The notes under the pieces were generated by a model. The model ran no database searches. It was not told the origin of the DNA and saw only the letters and a program-made list of their open reading frames with translations. Shown in pieces: positions 23,020 to 30,503 of a stretch of DNA of 30,503 nucleotides. Made by a program: the position numbers and the translations under genes. The DNA comes from DATGHS01 sp035307785 (GTDB taxonomy: Bacteria; Planctomycetota; Planctomycetia; Gemmatales; Gemmataceae). Position 1 is the stretch's first letter; the number at the start of each line of letters is the position of its first letter. The DNA is taken from contig DATGHS010000376.1 in assembly GCA_035307785.1 (NCBI GenBank), positions 1-30,503 on the forward strand, in the 5' to 3' direction.

Positions 23020-24537
23020 TCACTTCTTCGGCACATAATTCAGCGTGTAATACGCTTGCGGATGCAGCAGCGGGGCGCCGTCGGCGCTCTTCACGCCGGG
23101 CAGCTTCAGGTCGTGGATGTGGCCTTCCATTAGGCCGTCGATATATAGTCGCACGCTCTTTTGATCTTTTCCCATTTCCACTTTCGTGATCTTCGGCGTG
23201 GTCATGTCCACTTCCGGGCTGCCATATTCGGCCCGGTAGATGTACGTAAAGGTGCTGATCTTGTAAGAATCGATGGCCGCAGCCGTTTGCGAGTCGATGT
23301 GCTGCGTGAACGTGAGTTCGAAGCCGTCGGGCTTGGCGTGCATTTCCTGGATTTCGAACGGCGTCTTGCCGGTCCAGACTAGGCGCTCCAGACCGAACGA
23401 GCGGTTGCCGCGCGAGCCCCAGCCGCGGTTCGTTTCGCCACAAAAGAGCGAGCCGTCTTTGCCGAAGCGCACCGGCACAATGCCGCAATTCAGTCCCTGG
23501 CGGAACGGGAAACACGCGCCCTGGTAGCGGCCATTGCTGGCCTTTTCCAGATACACGCGCATGACGGTGCTGTGCGTCTGATCTCCCACGAACAGTTGCT
23601 TTTCGAACGGGCCGAACTTGCCGCCCGACAGGTCGCAGTCGATGCCGCTCGCGCTTTGGCCCATCTTGGCATACGGGAACTGAATCGCGGGTAGCATCAG
23701 TTGCGGAATGCGCTTGGCTTCAATGTGCTTACGGCTGCCGCTCTTCGGCACTTCCGGGGCGGGCCCGAGGTACTGCGCTTCCTTTTCCTTGTACCAGCGG
23801 AAGCTGTCGGGGTGGCCGACGAAGCCACCCACCGTGAGTTGGTTTAGCGCGCACGGCCCATTCCACGGGCCCTGGTTGTCGGTGTAGAACACGTCGCCGT
23901 CGGCATTGAAGCTGATGCCGCCGGGCGAGCGCACCCCGCTGGTGGTGGGCACGAATTTGCCATCTGGCGTGACCTTGCCGCCCCAGCCGCGGAACTTCGT
24001 GTTGCTGGTGAAGCTGCCGGTGAGGCATAGCACGATCCAAATGTTGCCGTCTTTGTCGAATCGCGAACTGAAGGCGTATTCGTGATAGTCGCCGGTGATC
24101 TCCCAGCCGTCGGTCACGACCTCGAACTCGTCGGCCTTGCCGTCGCCGTTGGTGTCTTTGATGCGAATGACATCGGGCCGCTCGGTGACGTAGAGCCAGC
24201 CGTCTTTCTGGGCTAAGCCGAGGATTTCGTGCAGGCCATGGGCGAAGCGCGACCACTTGGCGTCGTTCGGGTCAGCCGCGTAGGCGTTGTCGATGAGCCA
24301 GACCTCGCCGCGGCGCGTGCCCACGGCGACCTTGCCGTCGGGCATGATCTCGATGGCACCGGGCTCGACGGCGGTGCCCTGCGGCAACGGGAAGGTGACG
24401 AGCTTGTAGTAGTCGTCTTCGGTTTCGGGCTTGGGGGCAGCGGGCTTGGGTGGCTTGGGCTTCTCCTGACCCCACGCGGGAAGAGCAGCGCCAGAGAGAA
24501 TGATCAACGCACCAAGAAATCGGAACAATAATCGCAT
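23020..24537 (-). CDS. Secreted beta-propeller dehydrogenase-like protein
   Basis: The protein has 505 residues from ATG 24537 (GGAG six bases upstream). It has a signal peptide (MRLLFRFLGALIILSGAALPAWG) and a Lys/Pro-rich linker. A propeller of the soluble glucose dehydrogenase / PQQ-type sugar dehydrogenase group follows: EPGAIEIMPDGKVAVGTRRGEV, KDGWLYVTERPDVIRI, DGNIWI, GGISFNADGDVFYTDNQG and FGKDGSLFCGETNRGWGSRG. DTNGDGKADEFE is a calcium-binding-like loop on one blade. A C-terminal domain of about 100 residues (from FELTFTQHIDSQ) is beta-rich. It is likely periplasmic and may pass electrons to the pentaheme cytochrome encoded upstream (inference). Cofactor and substrate are not determinable; PQQ is only an analogy. 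Confidence 0.82.
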   Translation of the reverse strand: MRLLFRFLGALIILSGAALPAWGQEKPKPPKPAAPKPETEDDYYKLVTFPLPQGTAVEPGAIEIMPDGKVAVGTRRGEVWLIDNAYAADPNDAKWSRFAHGLHEILGLAQKDGWLYVTERPDVIRIKDTNGDGKADEFEVVTDGWEITGDYHEYAFSSRFDKDGNIWIVLCLTGSFTSNTKFRGWGGKVTPDGKFVPTTSGVRSPGGISFNADGDVFYTDNQGPWNGPCALNQLTVGGFVGHPDSFRWYKEKEAQYLGPAPEVPKSGSRKHIEAKRIPQLMLPAIQFPYAKMGQSASGIDCDLSGGKFGPFEKQLFVGDQTHSTVMRVYLEKASNGRYQGACFPFRQGLNCGIVPVRFGKDGSLFCGETNRGWGSRGNRSFGLERLVWTGKTPFEIQEMHAKPDGFELTFTQHIDSQTAAAIDSYKISTFTYIYRAEYGSPEVDMTTPKITKVEMGKDQKSVRLYIDGLMEGHIHDLKLPGVKSADGAPLLHPQAYYTLNYVPKK

Positions 24538-24547
24538 GTCAAACTCC

Positions 24548-24582
24548 GTAGGGTGGGCCAAGCATGGATGCGCCGGCCCACC
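24548..24582 (+). repeat. Repeat family D, copy 2
   Basis: Begins GTAGGGTGGGCCAAGCATGG and ends CGCCGGCCCACC. GGTGGGCC (24552-24559) and GGCCCACC (24575-24582) form an 8-base stem with a 15-base loop. It lies just upstream of the propeller gene start and just after the stop of the 74-residue gene, inverted relative to the copy at 24854-24887. Confidence 0.85.
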
Positions 24583-24589
24583 ATTTGAT

Positions 24590-24814
24590 TCACTCGATGT
24601 ACATTCGGCCGTCAACCAGGGTGTATTCGTCCTCTAGCAGCCACAGTTTGATCGAATCATAGTTCTCGGCGCAATGAATAACTCGGTATCCGTCTTTGGG
24701 ATCGCATATTGCAACCTTGCTTGTCTCAACGGGATCGGGACAGACCAACAACAGGTAAGGAGGCTTCAACCCATCATCTGCCCAAACTTCAAACCACGAC
24801 CCCTTTGACACCAT
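24590..24814 (-). CDS. Small hypothetical protein (74 aa)
   Basis: The protein starts MVSKGSWFEVWADDGLKPPY and ends LWLLEDEYTLVDGRMYIE. I recognise this as a conserved small protein of unknown function found in cyanobacteria and planctomycetes (W-FEVW-DD-G-PPYLLL pattern, then E-YTLV-GRM). It has no signal peptide, membrane segment or catalytic motif; it is acidic and probably cytoplasmic. It lies between two inverted copies of repeat D (24548-24582 and 24854-24887), between two secreted-protein genes to which it seems unrelated. The start ATG 24814 has only a weak GGTGG ahead of it. Confidence 0.72.
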   Translation of the reverse strand: MVSKGSWFEVWADDGLKPPYLLLVCPDPVETSKVAICDPKDGYRVIHCAENYDSIKLWLLEDEYTLVDGRMYIE

Positions 24815-24853
24815 CTGCCACCGTTTGAAATTGTTGGACCGTTCGTGTGACCC

Positions 24854-24887
24854 GTGGGCCGGCGCATCCGTGCTTGGCCCAACCTAC
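24854..24887 (-). repeat. Repeat family D, copy 3
   Basis: On the minus strand this reads GTAGGTTGGGCCAAGCACGG and ends GCGCCGGCCCAC. It begins eight bases after the stop of the cytochrome gene. TGGGCC/GGCCCA gives a short hairpin. It is the inverted partner of copy 2 around the 74-residue gene. Confidence 0.85.
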
Positions 24888-24895
24888 AAAACCTC

Positions 24896-27649
24896 TCACC
24901 ACACATACTCCATCACAATCTTCGCCCGGCTTCCGTCGAACTTCACGGGCACCAGCAGCTCCCACTTGCCGTTCGCTTGCCGCGCGATCGGCCTAGCACC
25001 GCTTTCTATCTTCAGCGTCCAGTGGCCGTCGATGCGGTAGCCGCCGCTCGCCAGCGTTTCAATCTTGTTGCCCACTGCGGCGCGGAAATAGAGGTCATCC
25101 ACCGGCTTATCAGCCGTCACCGTAAGCGTTCGACGTAGCGACATGTCTTTGCTTAAAGTTGCATTTGGGAAGTCTTCTACGTGAATCCCCGAATTCGCGT
25201 ACTCAAACGTCGGTCGATCATCCGGCGTCAGGCGGTAACCTTTGAATTTCCAGCCCTGCTCCTTCGGCGGCTTGGTGGGCCAGGCTTGATCGGGCTTTTC
25301 GAGCCTTGCGAATCCTGCGCCCCGGTGCAGGTGTAAGATGTTGTCCCCCAGTGGCGGTTCGAAGCCGCTGCCGCGGTCGCTCCAATGCCGGCCAGCGTCA
25401 ATGAACGCGCCTTGCCAGATCATGCTCAGGCACATGTCGTTGGCATCGAAGGTCAGGTTCACCTGCTCCGGATACCCCACGCCGATGCCGCGCGGGCCCG
25501 AGCCTTCGATGAAGTTGCGGTAGATAATTGCGTTCTTTTCCGGAATCAGCGGGATTGAGTTCTTCTTCATCCCCGGCGGCACCTGCGCGCGCGAGCCGTC
25601 TGCTAAATAAAGCCAGATCGCTTCAATTTGCGTGGCCGGTTTGCCGTCGAGAATTTTCGGCAACGGGCTGGTGTTGTTGAACCAGCTCGACGGCATGCGC
25701 GTGCCGGGGCGGATCTTCTGCGGATCGATCAAGTAGGCGTGGAACCAGTCGTGGCGAATGCGCTGAGTCATCAGCGTCATGTCGATGCCCTGCACGCCCT
25801 CGGCCTTGTTGCCGGCAAAGGTGTGACACTTCACGCAACCAAAGGCCGAGCCGCTTACCATGTGCCGGCCGGCCGCCTTCACTTTGCCGATGGGGTCGGC
25901 GAAGGCAACCGTCGGGGCAGGAGGCAGGCTATCCACGGAGGCAAAGGCTGTGGCCAAGACACCCACGTTGTCGGCGCCGAAGGCCGGCATGCGCGTGTGC
26001 ATGTAGGGCCGATCTTTCGAACCACTGACCAGGATGTTCTTTAGGTAGTCGAGGTTTAACTTTGCGCCCGCGCCGTCGAGCGGCGGCGGAATGCGGCCTT
26101 CCTCGCCCATTTCCGGCTGCGCCGTGGTGAAGTATTTGCTAACCGATTCATCCGGCCCGCCGATGCCATTGCGAGCATGGCAAGCGTAACAGTTGAGTGT
26201 GGCGAGGGTGCGGGCGATGACGTCTTGCGGCTCTTTGCTCGGCGGTGCCGGCTTTTGAATCACGGCGGTCAGGCTCGTTCGCTGCGCGGAACTCAACGAA
26301 TACCAGGGCGAACCGTTCAATGGCTTCTCGGCCAGGCATCCGCCGACACCCTTCAATTTGCCGAGCATGTCAGCTTTGAGCGACGATGACAGCGGCTTCT
26401 TATTGACGCTCATCTGATGGCAATTCGCGCAGCCAAGCGACGTGAACAGCGCCTGCCCTTTCTTCACCAACTCCGTCTGAATTTCGATGAAATCCTCGTC
26501 ATTTTTCTTTGGCTTGGGCGCCGGCTTTTTGAGTCCCTCCTCCGTCGCGGCCACGAGCGGGGCCAATGGCTGCCGGCGAAGGCCGGGCCCTTCGACTTCG
26601 ACTTCCAGGACCGCTTCACCGCCGCCCTGGAAGAAATCGACGGCTACCCGATGCGTTCCTTCCTTCAGTTCAATGATCCCCTGGGCCGTCTGCACCGGAT
26701 GAATGCCGTCGGCTTCAGCAACCTGCTTATCGTTAACGTAAATGCGGCTGCCGTCGTCGGAATGCAAGGTGAAGGTGTACTTACCCGCCTTTTCGGCCTT
26801 GAAGAAGCCTTCGAAGTGAATGGCGTAGTCGTTGCCGCGCTTGGCAACTTGAAGGTCGAAGGCGGGGGCGATGCCGGAATCCTTGGCCTTCAGCTTACCC
26901 ATCTTCGGAATGCGGTCCCACGTGCCTTCGTAATAGGAGTATTTCGCGGAGCCCGGCGACACCGGCAAATCAACCGCGATACCTTGCAGTAAGTAATTGG
27001 CAATGTCTTTCGCATCTTTGGCCGTCGCCACCACGCGCGGCATTCGACCCGAGGGACGGACGTGCAGCGGGTTTTCGAGGAACGCGGCCAGGCTGGTGAT
27101 GCTGTACTTCGCTTTCAGATCGCCCAACGGCATCGTAAAGGGCGGCTGCTTCTCCGTCTTGCCGCTGCCGTCGCGCGGGCCGTGACAGGCCACGCAGCCA
27201 ACCTGATGATACAGACTTCGGCCGACAACGATGCCCCTGAGATCGGGGCGCTCTTGTTTCAAGGGCCCGGTGCTGGCCAGGAATTGCACCAGCGCTTCAA
27301 TCTTCTGATCCTTGTCGGAATCTTGCGCGAACAAGTTCGGCATGGTCGTGCCGGGCTTCACAACCTGCGGATCGTGCAGGAATTTCCGCAGCCACGCAAC
27401 ATGAACCCGCGAACCCACACTATCGAGAATCGGCGCCTGCTTGCGGCCGACAGCATCAGTGCTGTGGCAAATTGTGCAATTCAGTTCGGATAGCAACAAT
27501 TGCCCGCTGAGCGCAATGTCCGGCTTCTCGGCCACTTGCAGGCGCTCGAAACCGATGACGATCGGATGACTGGTCGGATCGGCGGCGGTCAACGAGGCAA
27601 CGACGAATAAACTCGCGGCAAGCGCAAGACCGGAAACGCGCGTCTTCAT
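24896..27649 (-). CDS. Pentaheme c-type cytochrome with PA14-like domain
   Basis: The protein has 917 residues from ATG 27649 (TTGAGGC seven bases upstream; an in-frame TTG at 27661 overlaps that site). It has a signal peptide (KTRVSGLALAASLFVVASLTAA). Five CXXCH heme motifs are present: CTICH 58-62, CVACH 152-156, CANCH 407-411, CYACH 487-491 and CVKCH 605-609, with Met candidates in MPN, MPR, RMPAF and RMPSSW for axial ligation. Residues 235-355 form a PA14/GLEYA-like beta domain (FKAEKAGKYTFTLHSDDGSRIYVND), a possible carbohydrate-binding module. The last 230 residues are beta-rich and unassigned. Its likely role is extracytoplasmic electron transfer linked to sugar oxidation, with the propeller protein as partner (inference). 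It is probably the first gene of the series. Confidence 0.88.
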   Translation of the reverse strand: MKTRVSGLALAASLFVVASLTAADPTSHPIVIGFERLQVAEKPDIALSGQLLLSELNCTICHSTDAVGRKQAPILDSVGSRVHVAWLRKFLHDPQVVKPGTTMPNLFAQDSDKDQKIEALVQFLASTGPLKQERPDLRGIVVGRSLYHQVGCVACHGPRDGSGKTEKQPPFTMPLGDLKAKYSITSLAAFLENPLHVRPSGRMPRVVATAKDAKDIANYLLQGIAVDLPVSPGSAKYSYYEGTWDRIPKMGKLKAKDSGIAPAFDLQVAKRGNDYAIHFEGFFKAEKAGKYTFTLHSDDGSRIYVNDKQVAEADGIHPVQTAQGIIELKEGTHRVAVDFFQGGGEAVLEVEVEGPGLRRQPLAPLVAATEEGLKKPAPKPKKNDEDFIEIQTELVKKGQALFTSLGCANCHQMSVNKKPLSSSLKADMLGKLKGVGGCLAEKPLNGSPWYSLSSAQRTSLTAVIQKPAPPSKEPQDVIARTLATLNCYACHARNGIGGPDESVSKYFTTAQPEMGEEGRIPPPLDGAGAKLNLDYLKNILVSGSKDRPYMHTRMPAFGADNVGVLATAFASVDSLPPAPTVAFADPIGKVKAAGRHMVSGSAFGCVKCHTFAGNKAEGVQGIDMTLMTQRIRHDWFHAYLIDPQKIRPGTRMPSSWFNNTSPLPKILDGKPATQIEAIWLYLADGSRAQVPPGMKKNSIPLIPEKNAIIYRNFIEGSGPRGIGVGYPEQVNLTFDANDMCLSMIWQGAFIDAGRHWSDRGSGFEPPLGDNILHLHRGAGFARLEKPDQAWPTKPPKEQGWKFKGYRLTPDDRPTFEYANSGIHVEDFPNATLSKDMSLRRTLTVTADKPVDDLYFRAAVGNKIETLASGGYRIDGHWTLKIESGARPIARQANGKWELLVPVKFDGSRAKIVMEYVW

Positions 27650-27942
27650 GAAGTGCCTCAACTGCGAAATCCTGGAAAGAGTCTCAACCGGCGGCGGGAA
27701 TCAGGCGATCTCGAGGCGGGAGGTTTTACTGCTGGAAATGTTGTAGCAAAAATACCAGCCTGAGCGAGAGATTAAAGGTTGCCGCCAACGGTGCTGGTTA
27801 AGTTGCTAACCGCGAAATATTATAGGGTGTAGCATTCTGTTGCAGTTTTGTAGCATTGTGTAGCATTCGGCCAATCCAGAGCGCAGCTCACGCCGTCGAA
27901 GGATACGATCCCGTTTGGAGATGTCAAGTCGCCGTGGTTCCG
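27650..27942. promoter_or_regulatory. Upstream region of the cytochrome gene with phased direct repeats
   Basis: This region of about 290 bases precedes the cytochrome gene (minus) and follows the DUF58 stop. TGTAGCATT occurs three times at 27828, 27849 and 27859, i.e. spaced 21 and 10 bases, so all on one helix face. A fourth, partial copy (TGTAGCAAA) lies at 27742. They could be binding sites of a regulator of the cytochrome gene. No gene was seen. Confidence 0.45.
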
Positions 27943-29742
27943 CTAGCGCGTAATTCCCGCCACGCGCAGTTGTTCCATCTTGTCGAGAATCAACTGCGCC
28001 GGCTGGCCTTTTTCCGCGCAGATCACCGGCACGCCAACGCGGCCCAGTTCGCGCCGCAGGTGCTCGAACGATTCGTGATAGCGCTGAATCGTGGCCGAAC
28101 GCAGCCAGCCGAGCATCGTTCGTTCATTGTGAACCGGAAGCACTTCGCCGGGCGGCGGGATGCCGGGCATCCACGGCACGATGAGCATGATCCGGTGGTG
28201 CCGCCCCATGGCCACACGGATGGAATGCAGCAACGGCTCCAACTGGTCATTCATGTCCAGTAAGTCGGCCAGCAAGACGAACAGTTCATTATCTTGCCCG
28301 CGGCGGACTGAGCGGAGCAAGGCCGTGGCCAATACGCTGACTTTTTGTTCGCTTCGAAAAACGTAACGCCCGCGCCAGTCGTAGAGCGGCGCTGGGTGCG
28401 GCACATGATGGTCGGCGAGAAAGCGCTGCAGGGCGTCGCCGAAGTATTGATCATCTTCCATTAATAGCGCCATGCCGCCGGGGCCGTAACCCTCGCGCCA
28501 GGCCAGGATCGCCGAGAGCCGCTTGCGCATCGCCTGCTGCTGCCATTCGGAAATCAGAATCCGCCGCCACCAAGGCAGGATCGCATCGGTAAGCGTGACT
28601 TTGCGCAGGTATTCGGGCCGCGGAAAGAGGATCGGAATCCACCAGCGGAAGGAATTCACCTCGTTGTCCAATAACTCCGAGTAAACTTCCTGGGCGAAGG
28701 CATAGGCGATGGGCAGCAGCGATTCCAAGTCGGCAGCGCTGGAACTTGGCGGCAGGCGCGAGGCTTCGGCCAGATGGCGAAGCAACTCGACCAGGTGCCG
28801 CTGACCACGGGCCGGCCGAAGTGACGACGATTCCGCTTCATCGAACATGGCCAGGCCGACGTTGTCGCGGTTGGCCAGTGCCGCTTGCGCGACCGCGCTG
28901 GATAGCCCGATGAGCCGGGCCAGCGCGTTCTTTCCCGGCGGTCCCAAGCGCACTGCTTGTGAGACATCGACAAACATCGTGCAGCGCACCGGCACTTCGC
29001 TTTCGAATTCCTTGGTAATGAGCTTGTCCTTGCGAGCGGAAGGCTTCCAGGCGATCATTTTGGGCGGGTCGCCTGGCCGATAATCACGAAGATCAAGCAA
29101 TTCGGAACCGCTGCCGGCCCGGCGCAGGCGATGGATGCCCGGGGGCGGCAGCAGATTGTGCCGCTTGTTGGTGCGCTGATTGGCTTCGGCATCGACCAAC
29201 GGCGGCAACACCGGATAAACGCGCGGCTGCCGGATAAACGTCTCGTGGTAAATGAACCCTTGTAAGTCGGCAAAGCGCAGGCGAACGCCCTCGAAGCGCA
29301 CCGGCCCCGGTGCCTGGCAGCGCAAGCGGTAGCGAACTTCGACGGTTCGCCTGCGGCCGATCCAGCCGGCCGCATGGGTAATGCCTTCCGTGAACTCGAC
29401 GCCGAACGGAAAGCGATCATCGATTACGACCAACGGCATCGGCAAGCGGCCGGCGCAGGAAACGCGCACGATCACTTCAAACGACCGGCCGGCCCACAGC
29501 GTAACCACGGGCCCGCGCTCGTCGTGCACCTGGCGTTCGACATGAATGTGCGGCCGGCCCAATCGCAAGCAAACAAGGAAGCGAACCCACTCTTCGGCAA
29601 TCCAGACGACAAGGGTCAGCCCGACGATCGCCAGCGTCCCGCCGCGGGGCTGGCTGCCGACCGGCGGCATGGACATCAGCGTCCCAATTCCTGTGAAGAA
29701 CAGGGCGACGACGAGGAGCCACCAACCGCGGGAAGTCAACAT
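27943..29742 (-). CDS. DUF58 domain-containing membrane protein
   Basis: The protein has 599 residues. Two membrane segments are at the N-terminus (about 6-24 and 36-58). A beta-sandwich-like part then leads to the DUF58 signature LLDLRDYRPGDPPKMIAWKPSAR (215-237), followed by a von Willebrand A-like domain opening at MFVDVS (256-261). Members pair with MoxR AAA+ ATPases and are thought to serve as chaperone-type assembly systems for metalloenzymes or surface proteins. The segment of about 345-470 is Trp/Arg-rich and looks like an insertion; typical DUF58 proteins have 300-450 residues. moxR lies upstream on the same strand, separated by a heptamer-repeat hairpin. The start ATG 29742 lacks a clear ribosome binding site. 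Confidence 0.88.
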   Translation of the reverse strand: MLTSRGWWLLVVALFFTGIGTLMSMPPVGSQPRGGTLAIVGLTLVVWIAEEWVRFLVCLRLGRPHIHVERQVHDERGPVVTLWAGRSFEVIVRVSCAGRLPMPLVVIDDRFPFGVEFTEGITHAAGWIGRRRTVEVRYRLRCQAPGPVRFEGVRLRFADLQGFIYHETFIRQPRVYPVLPPLVDAEANQRTNKRHNLLPPPGIHRLRRAGSGSELLDLRDYRPGDPPKMIAWKPSARKDKLITKEFESEVPVRCTMFVDVSQAVRLGPPGKNALARLIGLSSAVAQAALANRDNVGLAMFDEAESSSLRPARGQRHLVELLRHLAEASRLPPSSSAADLESLLPIAYAFAQEVYSELLDNEVNSFRWWIPILFPRPEYLRKVTLTDAILPWWRRILISEWQQQAMRKRLSAILAWREGYGPGGMALLMEDDQYFGDALQRFLADHHVPHPAPLYDWRGRYVFRSEQKVSVLATALLRSVRRGQDNELFVLLADLLDMNDQLEPLLHSIRVAMGRHHRIMLIVPWMPGIPPPGEVLPVHNERTMLGWLRSATIQRYHESFEHLRRELGRVGVPVICAEKGQPAQLILDKMEQLRVAGITR

Positions 29743-29743
29743 T

Positions 29744-29832
29744 AGAGGTCAGAGATCAGAGGTCAGAGGTCAGAGGTCAGAGGTCAGAGGTCAGGTGTTT
29801 TTCTGACCTCTGACCTCTGACTTCTGACTTCT
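29744..29832. repeat. Heptanucleotide repeats in inverted arrays (AGAGGTC)n
   Basis: Seven units of AGAGGTC (29744-29792, one variant AGAGATC) are followed, after a short T-rich spacer, by four inverted units GACCTCT/GACTTCT (29805-29832). The arrays can fold into a stem of about 25 bases with a T-rich loop. The element lies between the moxR stop (29835) and the DUF58 start (29742). The count could change by replication slippage. Confidence 0.9.
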
Positions 29833-29834
29833 GG

Positions 29835-30503
29835 TTATTTTCCTTCCATTACCGGCACCGTTTTTAGTAAATCATCCACCACGTCGCTGACGCGCTTGCC
29901 CTCGATTTCGGCTTCAGGGCGGAGGATCAGGCGGTGGCCGAGCACGCCTAGCGCAATTGCTTGCACGTCTTCGTGAGTGAAGTAATGCCGGCCGTCGAGC
30001 AGGGCGCGAGCGCGGGCACAGCGGAGCAAGCACAACGCGGCACGGGGGCTGGCGCCGAGGGACAAATCCGGGTGCTCGCGGCTGGCTTCGGCCAGGTTAA
30101 TGATGTAATGCAGTAGCCCATCATTGCCGTAAACATTGGGAAGCTGCGCTTGCATGGCCAGAATTTGCTCCGGCGTGAAAAGCGTGGCCGGCTCGTCGAT
30201 GGGCTTGCTGAGCAGCTTCAGCATGCGCACTTCAAATTCGTGGCCAGGGTAGCCCATTTCGATTTTCAGCAGGAAGCGGTCGAGCTGTGCTTCCGGTAAA
30301 CGATACACTCCTTCCTGTTCCACCGGGTTCTGCGTGGCCAGAACCAGGAATGGGGCCGTTAGCGGCAACGTGGTCCCTTCAATCGTCACCTGTATTTCCT
30401 GCATTGCTTCCAGCAGAGCCGACTGAGTCTTGGCCGGCGCGCGGTTGATTTCGTCGGCCAGCAGTACCTGACAAAAAATCGGGCCCTTGCGGAGCACGAA
30501 TTC
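29835..30503 (-). CDS. moxR: MoxR-family AAA+ ATPase, 5' end outside the window
   Basis: The frame remains open at base 30503, so the N-terminal part with Walker A is missing. Visible are Walker B LLADEINRAP, AKTQSALLEAMQE, sensor 1 LATQNPVEQEG, the arginine-finger region YRLPEAQLDRFL and the C-terminal lid with sensor 2 (LGASPRAALCLLRCARARALLDGR). The final 70 residues (HEDVQAIALGVLGHRLIL) are standard. MoxR ATPases assist assembly of partner proteins, with DUF58 proteins and vWA proteins as companions. Here the DUF58 gene follows in the same direction. The length seen is about 222 residues of a usual 310-340. Confidence 0.93.
   Translation of the reverse strand, partial: EFVLRKGPIFCQVLLADEINRAPAKTQSALLEAMQEIQVTIEGTTLPLTAPFLVLATQNPVEQEGVYRLPEAQLDRFLLKIEMGYPGHEFEVRMLKLLSKPIDEPATLFTPEQILAMQAQLPNVYGNDGLLHYIINLAEASREHPDLSLGASPRAALCLLRCARARALLDGRHYFTHEDVQAIALGVLGHRLILRPEAEIEGKRVSDVVDDLLKTVPVMEGK

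Noticed and set aside
22481..23038. Plus-strand open frame of 185 codons opposite the Imm21-like gene
   Set aside because: It shows no recognisable motif and runs through the branched palindrome; the minus-strand frame carries the Imm21-like start.
29744..29832. Heptamer array considered as a CRISPR
   Set aside because: Units are 7 bases and contiguous, without spacers, and no cas gene is near.

Overview
The window reads as a chromosomal stretch of a GC-rich planctomycete, probably Pirellulales-like. This is an inference from gene content: a Cys-type sulfatase with signal peptide, a large multiheme cytochrome c carrying a PA14-like module, a secreted six-bladed-propeller dehydrogenase, a MoxR/DUF58 pair, and many short intergenic palindromes. 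No phage, transposase, CRISPR array, rRNA or tRNA was recognised.

Left part (1-9 kb). The window opens inside a DUF6165-type reading frame that is still open at base 1. It is followed by a minus-strand gene with a signal peptide and an in-frame TGA, then nusB, a 1103-residue glycosyltransferase with three catalytic domains, a divergent GcvH-like lipoyl carrier, a HemN/HemW-type radical SAM protein (all minus strand), a plus-strand SAM methyltransferase and a minus-strand aldo/keto reductase-fold protein that lacks most of its catalytic tetrad.

Middle part (9-20.5 kb). This holds mostly housekeeping genes: a phytoene-desaturase-like FAD oxidoreductase, ribosomal protein L21 (rplU), the pyrimidine salvage pair cdd-upp, selB (selenocysteine elongation factor), and a tightly coupled phospholipid operon (CDP-alcohol phosphatidyltransferase, CdsA, PlsC-like acyltransferase) joined by GTGA start/stop overlaps. 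Converging on it is a minus-strand operon of a SIS-domain protein, a short-chain dehydrogenase and RNase D. A small Sm-like protein is divergent from the SIS gene.

Right part (20.8-30.5 kb), all minus strand. A pentaheme cytochrome c, a 74-residue protein, a secreted propeller dehydrogenase, an Imm21-like protein and a sulfatase lie in series. The cytochrome and dehydrogenase may form an extracytoplasmic oxidation module (inference). The window closes with DUF58 and a 5'-truncated moxR gene.

The most unusual property is the number of different short palindromic or inverted elements between genes: at least eight sequence families in 30 kb. One is present twice with a compensatory base-pair change. 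One is present three times, and two of its copies bracket the 74-residue gene in inverted orientation. The items most worth following are the in-frame TGA with an adjacent hairpin in a genome that encodes SelB, the bracketed small gene, and the radical SAM / lipoyl-carrier pair.
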